Positions 62,747 through 64,000 of a DNA stretch of 64,000 bases are shown piece by piece. Under the pieces are notes generated by a model. The model was given only the letters and a program-made list of their open reading frames with translations, had not been told where the DNA came from and ran no database searches. The first letter of the stretch is position 1; every line of letters begins with the position of its first letter. The translations under genes were made by a program, and so were the position numbers. Location of the stretch: contig NZ_LMAF01000002.1 in assembly GCF_001542875.1 (NCBI RefSeq), positions 767,501-831,500 on the forward strand, given 5' to 3'. The stretch comes from Erythrobacter sp. YT30. GTDB taxonomy: Bacteria > Pseudomonadota > Alphaproteobacteria > Sphingomonadales > Sphingomonadaceae.

Positions 62747-64000
62747 TTACGTATCCACCTTATCCGCCAGCCTCTGCGCCGTCTTATAATCCGGCTTGCC
62801 GTTATTCAGCCGAAGTGATCCCTTGGTGAAAACATAGAGCCTCGGGATTTTGTAGCCCGCCAGTCCTTCTCTCGCGCATGCATCCAGTGCGGGTTCGAGT
62901 TCTGATGCATCGGCCCCGTCGGCCTTCACCACGGCCACCACCTTGCGGCCAAAGCGCGGATCGGGGAGGCTGACGACGCGCGCGTCTTCCACGCCATCAT
63001 GCTCCATCAGCACCGCTTCCACCTCTTCGGGAAAGACTTTCTCGCCGCCTGTGTTGATGCACATATTGTCGCGGCCCAGAAAATCGAGCGAGCCATCTTC
63101 GGCCCAGCGCGCTTGATCGCCCGTCATCAGATATCGCACGCCGTCTATCACTGGAAAGGTCTTGGCGTTCTTCTCATCCTCGCCAAGATAGCCCAATGGC
63201 AGTGGCCCTGCACGCGCGACCACTCCGATGCCGTCTTCACCCTGCTTGATCTCATTGAGGTCTTCATCGAACAGCTTGGTCTCGCGACCCGGCAACGCGG
63301 AGAACTTGCCTCCGCCGGTTGAGCCAGCCGCCGTGGTGATCGTCACCGCCGTGCCAGAGCTTTCGCTTGATCCCAAGGCATCGATAATCACCATTTGCGG
63401 ATGATGACCCAAAAGGCGCTGTTTGTTGGCGGCTGAAAAGACCGCGCCTGATGAGACGATTTGGCGCAAGCTCGCCAGCTTTTCTGCCCCATCGCCGCGC
63501 GCATCCAGCCTGTCCGCCAAAGGCAGAGCGAACGCATCGCCCACGATAAAGGTGCCGCGCGCGCCAAGCCGGTGAATTTCATCAATTGCCGTATCTGCAT
63601 CGAACTTCTCCGACGGCAGAAGCGCAAGCGTGCCGCCTTTCAGCAGGTGAATAACTGCGGTGAACTGCCCCGCACCGTGCATCAATGGGCTCAACACGAT
63701 CATCGGCGATGTGCTTGCAGGGTGTTCGGGGCCGATTTTCGCAGCTTCCTCGACCTGCGCTTCGAGTGAGGTGGCAACAAATGGCGGTTCGCCAAAGCCG
63801 CGCTGCCAGACCGAAACGCTGAACGCCTGCCACGCCTCGATCATCGGCCACATCACGGCTTTCGGCATTCCGGTTGTGCCGCCGGTGGCTGTCAGGAAAA
63901 GCGCCTTGGGATCAGAGTGAATTTCAAAATCGGCGGGCAATTCGGTCTGCTGCAAAGCTTCCCAATCCGCGCCGCTTACATCAATCACATCGGCACCATC
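62747..64000 (-). CDS. Acyl-CoA synthetase, N-terminus beyond the window
   Basis: The last 417 residues of an ANL-superfamily ligase; the reading frame is open to the right edge, so the start is not visible. P-loop LTATGGTTGMPKAVMWP, GSSESSG, NMCINTGGEKVFPEEVE and C-terminal catalytic Lys in NNGKPDYKTAQRLA are present. The T-GGTTGMPK-VMW form of the P-loop is typical of FadD17/FadD19-like ligases that activate steroid side chains in Actinobacteria. It probably belongs to the island and may open another operon beyond the edge. Confidence 0.9.
   Translation of the reverse strand, partial: DGADVIDVSGADWEALQQTELPADFEIHSDPKALFLTATGGTTGMPKAVMWPMIEAWQAFSVSVWQRGFGEPPFVATSLEAQVEEAAKIGPEHPASTSPMIVLSPLMHGAGQFTAVIHLLKGGTLALLPSEKFDADTAIDEIHRLGARGTFIVGDAFALPLADRLDARGDGAEKLASLRQIVSSGAVFSAANKQRLLGHHPQMVIIDALGSSESSGTAVTITTAAGSTGGGKFSALPGRETKLFDEDLNEIKQGEDGIGVVARAGPLPLGYLGEDEKNAKTFPVIDGVRYLMTGDQARWAEDGSLDFLGRDNMCINTGGEKVFPEEVEAVLMEHDGVEDARVVSLPDPRFGRKVVAVVKADGADASELEPALDACAREGLAGYKIPRLYVFTKGSLRLNNGKPDYKTAQRLADKVDT

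Noticed and set aside
25462..64000. Island as a prophage or integrative element
   Set aside because: No integrase, transposase, attachment-site duplication at the tRNA, or phage structural genes; codon character resembles the flanking core genes.

Overview
The window reads as chromosome of an alphaproteobacterium of the order Sphingomonadales, most like the Erythrobacteraceae. The evidence is the division-site ATPase MipZ, the petA-petB-petC bc1 operon, a fused CysNC beside CysD and CysQ, a Lhr-type ligase-associated helicase, and a large catabolic cluster with TonB receptor and SnoaL-like proteins of a kind common in sphingomonads. Gene density is very high, with many ATGA/TAATG stop-start overlaps and no stretch above 300 bases without a gene. 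No phage, insertion sequence, integrase or CRISPR array was seen.

Positions 1 to about 25.4 kb are core genome. In order: a truncated DEXH helicase, a DUF2059 secreted protein, a J-like membrane protein with a Pro-Glu repeat, phosphomannomutase/phosphoglucomutase, a membrane-anchored DnaJ protein and mipZ (all minus). On the plus strand follow panC, tRNA-Gly(UCC) and the sulfate-activation operon cysD-cysNC-cysQ. Then come an OmpA-like lipoprotein, an NhaP-type antiporter, apt, petABC, the laccase-domain protein pgeF, pepN, an extended-SDR reductase, an EamA transporter with a threonine aldolase, a small YjdJ-type acetyltransferase, and two membrane PH-domain proteins. A very long near-perfect hairpin lies between the acetyltransferase and the PH-domain genes.

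From about 25.4 kb to the right edge the content changes to a catabolic island of some 37 genes. It holds three acyl-CoA dehydrogenases, two CoA ligases, seven short-chain dehydrogenases including a dienoyl-CoA reductase type, a KSTD-like flavoprotein, two stand-alone Rieske oxygenases flanking a TonB-dependent receptor, two P450s, and three MDR reductases. It also has five NTF2/SnoaL-fold proteins (one a probable limonene-epoxide-hydrolase type), two ThuA-domain proteins, a DUF35-thiolase pair, and a cytoplasmic molybdopterin oxidoreductase with its own mobA. An MFS transporter and the TonB receptor point to uptake of a hydrophobic substrate.

Read together, the island looks like a pathway that takes up a polycyclic or isoprenoid-like compound. 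It would oxygenate the compound (Rieske, P450, epoxide hydrolase), activate it as a CoA thioester, and shorten it with heteromeric acyl-CoA dehydrogenases and a DUF35/thiolase-type lyase, a logic known from steroid side-chain degradation. The substrate is inference: canonical ring-cleavage genes, redox partners for the oxygenases and any transcription factor are absent from the window. Short sequence elements repeated at matching positions upstream of several island genes suggest a shared regulon.
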